Source: Euzebyaceae bacterium
Lineage (GTDB): Bacteria > Actinomycetota > Nitriliruptoria > Euzebyales > Egibacteraceae
Assembly: GCA_013698135.1 (NCBI GenBank)
Contig: JACCVM010000030.1
Location: 1 to 5,543 of the forward strand
Reading direction: 5' to 3'
Length of the DNA: 5,543 nucleotides
Shown here: positions 5,016 through 5,543 of the stretch, piece after piece
Layout: every line of letters starts with the position of its first letter
Position numbering within the stretch: the first letter of the stretch is position 1
The notes under the pieces: generated by a model
The model's database searches: none
The model's input: the letters and a program-made list of their open reading frames with translations, nothing else
What the model was told of the DNA's origin: nothing
Made by a program: the position numbers and the translations under genes

Positions 5016-5543
5016 ATGTGTGCACCGGGTGGGCGTCGAATGACAGGGTCTGGTAACGGCGGACCAGCTCGCGGGCGGCCTCGGTGCGATCGAGATCCTC
5101 CTGGTCGAGCAGCTGACGCCAAGTGGCGATCTGCCAGGTGGCACCGTTCTGCCCGCTGAGTGTTCGCTGCTCGATGATGTCCAGGTAGTGGTCGACCTCG
5201 CCGGCGTCCACACCCCAATCCAGCAGCCCGTCGCGAGCCATCGGGATCAGGTGCTTGAGCAGCAGCTCGGTGGCCGGGACCTCGCGGCTCACCCGTGGCC
5301 AGTAGAACTTGGCGCCGAGGCCGTGGCGGGCCGCGGCGAAGAAGTTGTCAGTGGCCGACTCGAAGCTCATCAGGTCCCACATCTGCGGGCGCTGCGACAC
5401 CAGGGCGTTGAGCAGGCCGTAGTACAGGGCGGTGTTGGCCACGGCGTCGGGAACGGTCGGGCCGGCAGGCAGGACCCGGTTCTCGACGCGCAGGTGTGGG
5501 CGGCCGCGGACGACCTCGTAGACCGGCCGGTTCCAGCGATAGA
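4999..5543 (-). CDS. Glutamate-cysteine-ligase-like (GCS2 family) amidoligase, C-terminal part (N-terminus beyond window)
   Basis: The frame is open to the right edge and gives 180 residues, so the gene begins outside the window. It opens with YRWNRPVYEVVRGRPHLRVENR and then VLPAGPTVPDAVANTALYYG. The Arg-x-Glu-x-Arg core RVENR followed by a Pro and a helix ending in YYGLLNAL is the C-terminal part of the active-site sheet of GCS2-type gamma-glutamyl ligases (the superfamily of plant-like glutamate-cysteine ligases, EgtA and YbdK). The rest is helical: MWDLMSFESATDNFFAAARHGLGAKF, then a segment with PATELLLKHLIPMARDGLLDWGVD, and a short end PVHTWPIGG. These enzymes use ATP to join the gamma-carboxyl of glutamate to an amine. 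Because the nucleotide and glutamate sites are outside the window, neither the true substrates nor catalytic completeness can be judged. A zinc hydrolase gene follows on the same strand. The final codons and stop lie inside a repeated unit. Confidence 0.82.
   Translation of the reverse strand, partial: YRWNRPVYEVVRGRPHLRVENRVLPAGPTVPDAVANTALYYGLLNALVSQRPQMWDLMSFESATDNFFAAARHGLGAKFYWPRVSREVPATELLLKHLIPMARDGLLDWGVDAGEVDHYLDIIEQRTLSGQNGATWQIATWRQLLDQEDLDRTEAARELVRRYQTLSFDAHPVHTWPIGG

Overview
The window is very GC-rich, densely packed DNA that reads as chromosome of an actinobacterium (Actinomycetota). The best taxonomic marker is a clear mycothiol S-conjugate amidase (Mca), because mycothiol is the low-molecular-weight thiol of this phylum. 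Supporting signs are strong G/C third-position use, a GTG start, and several genes with no Shine-Dalgarno sequence but a TANNNT hexamer exactly 7 nt before the ATG, the signature of leaderless transcripts common in this phylum. I cannot assign a genus. There are no RNA genes, mobile elements or CRISPR arrays.

Layout. The left block (1-1462, minus strand) has a polytopic membrane protein (596-1462) followed by a secreted or membrane-anchored protein with a Pro/Thr/Ser linker, whose C-terminal domain runs off the left edge. A 37-bp divergent spacer (1463-1499) separates it from the middle block on the plus strand. That block holds a CinA-type nucleotide-processing protein (1500-2333), Mca (2412-3275) and a DUF4864-like lipoprotein (3272-3838) that overlaps the end of mca by 4 bp. 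The right block (3857-5543, minus strand, convergent) is the 3' part of a glutamate-cysteine-ligase-like (GCS2) amidoligase gene running off the right edge, followed by an aspartoacylase/succinylglutamate-desuccinylase-like zinc hydrolase gene. An 89-bp spacer rich in tandem repeats lies between these two.

How the genes fit together. Mca cleaves mycothiol S-conjugates in detoxification; the lipoprotein behind it is translationally coupled but of unknown role. The GCS2-like ligase and the M14-type hydrolase look like a make-and-break pair acting on a gamma-glutamyl or N-acyl-amino-acid type compound, with the real substrate unknown. The CinA-like protein is probably a nucleotide (NMN/ADP-ribose type) pyrophosphatase or housekeeping protein. 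The main points of interest are the recurring leaderless promoter geometry, a likely ATC start codon in the leftmost gene, the repeat upstream of mca, the repeats between ligase and hydrolase, and the ligase/hydrolase pairing. I did not find a convincing wholly new system such as a defence island or novel array.
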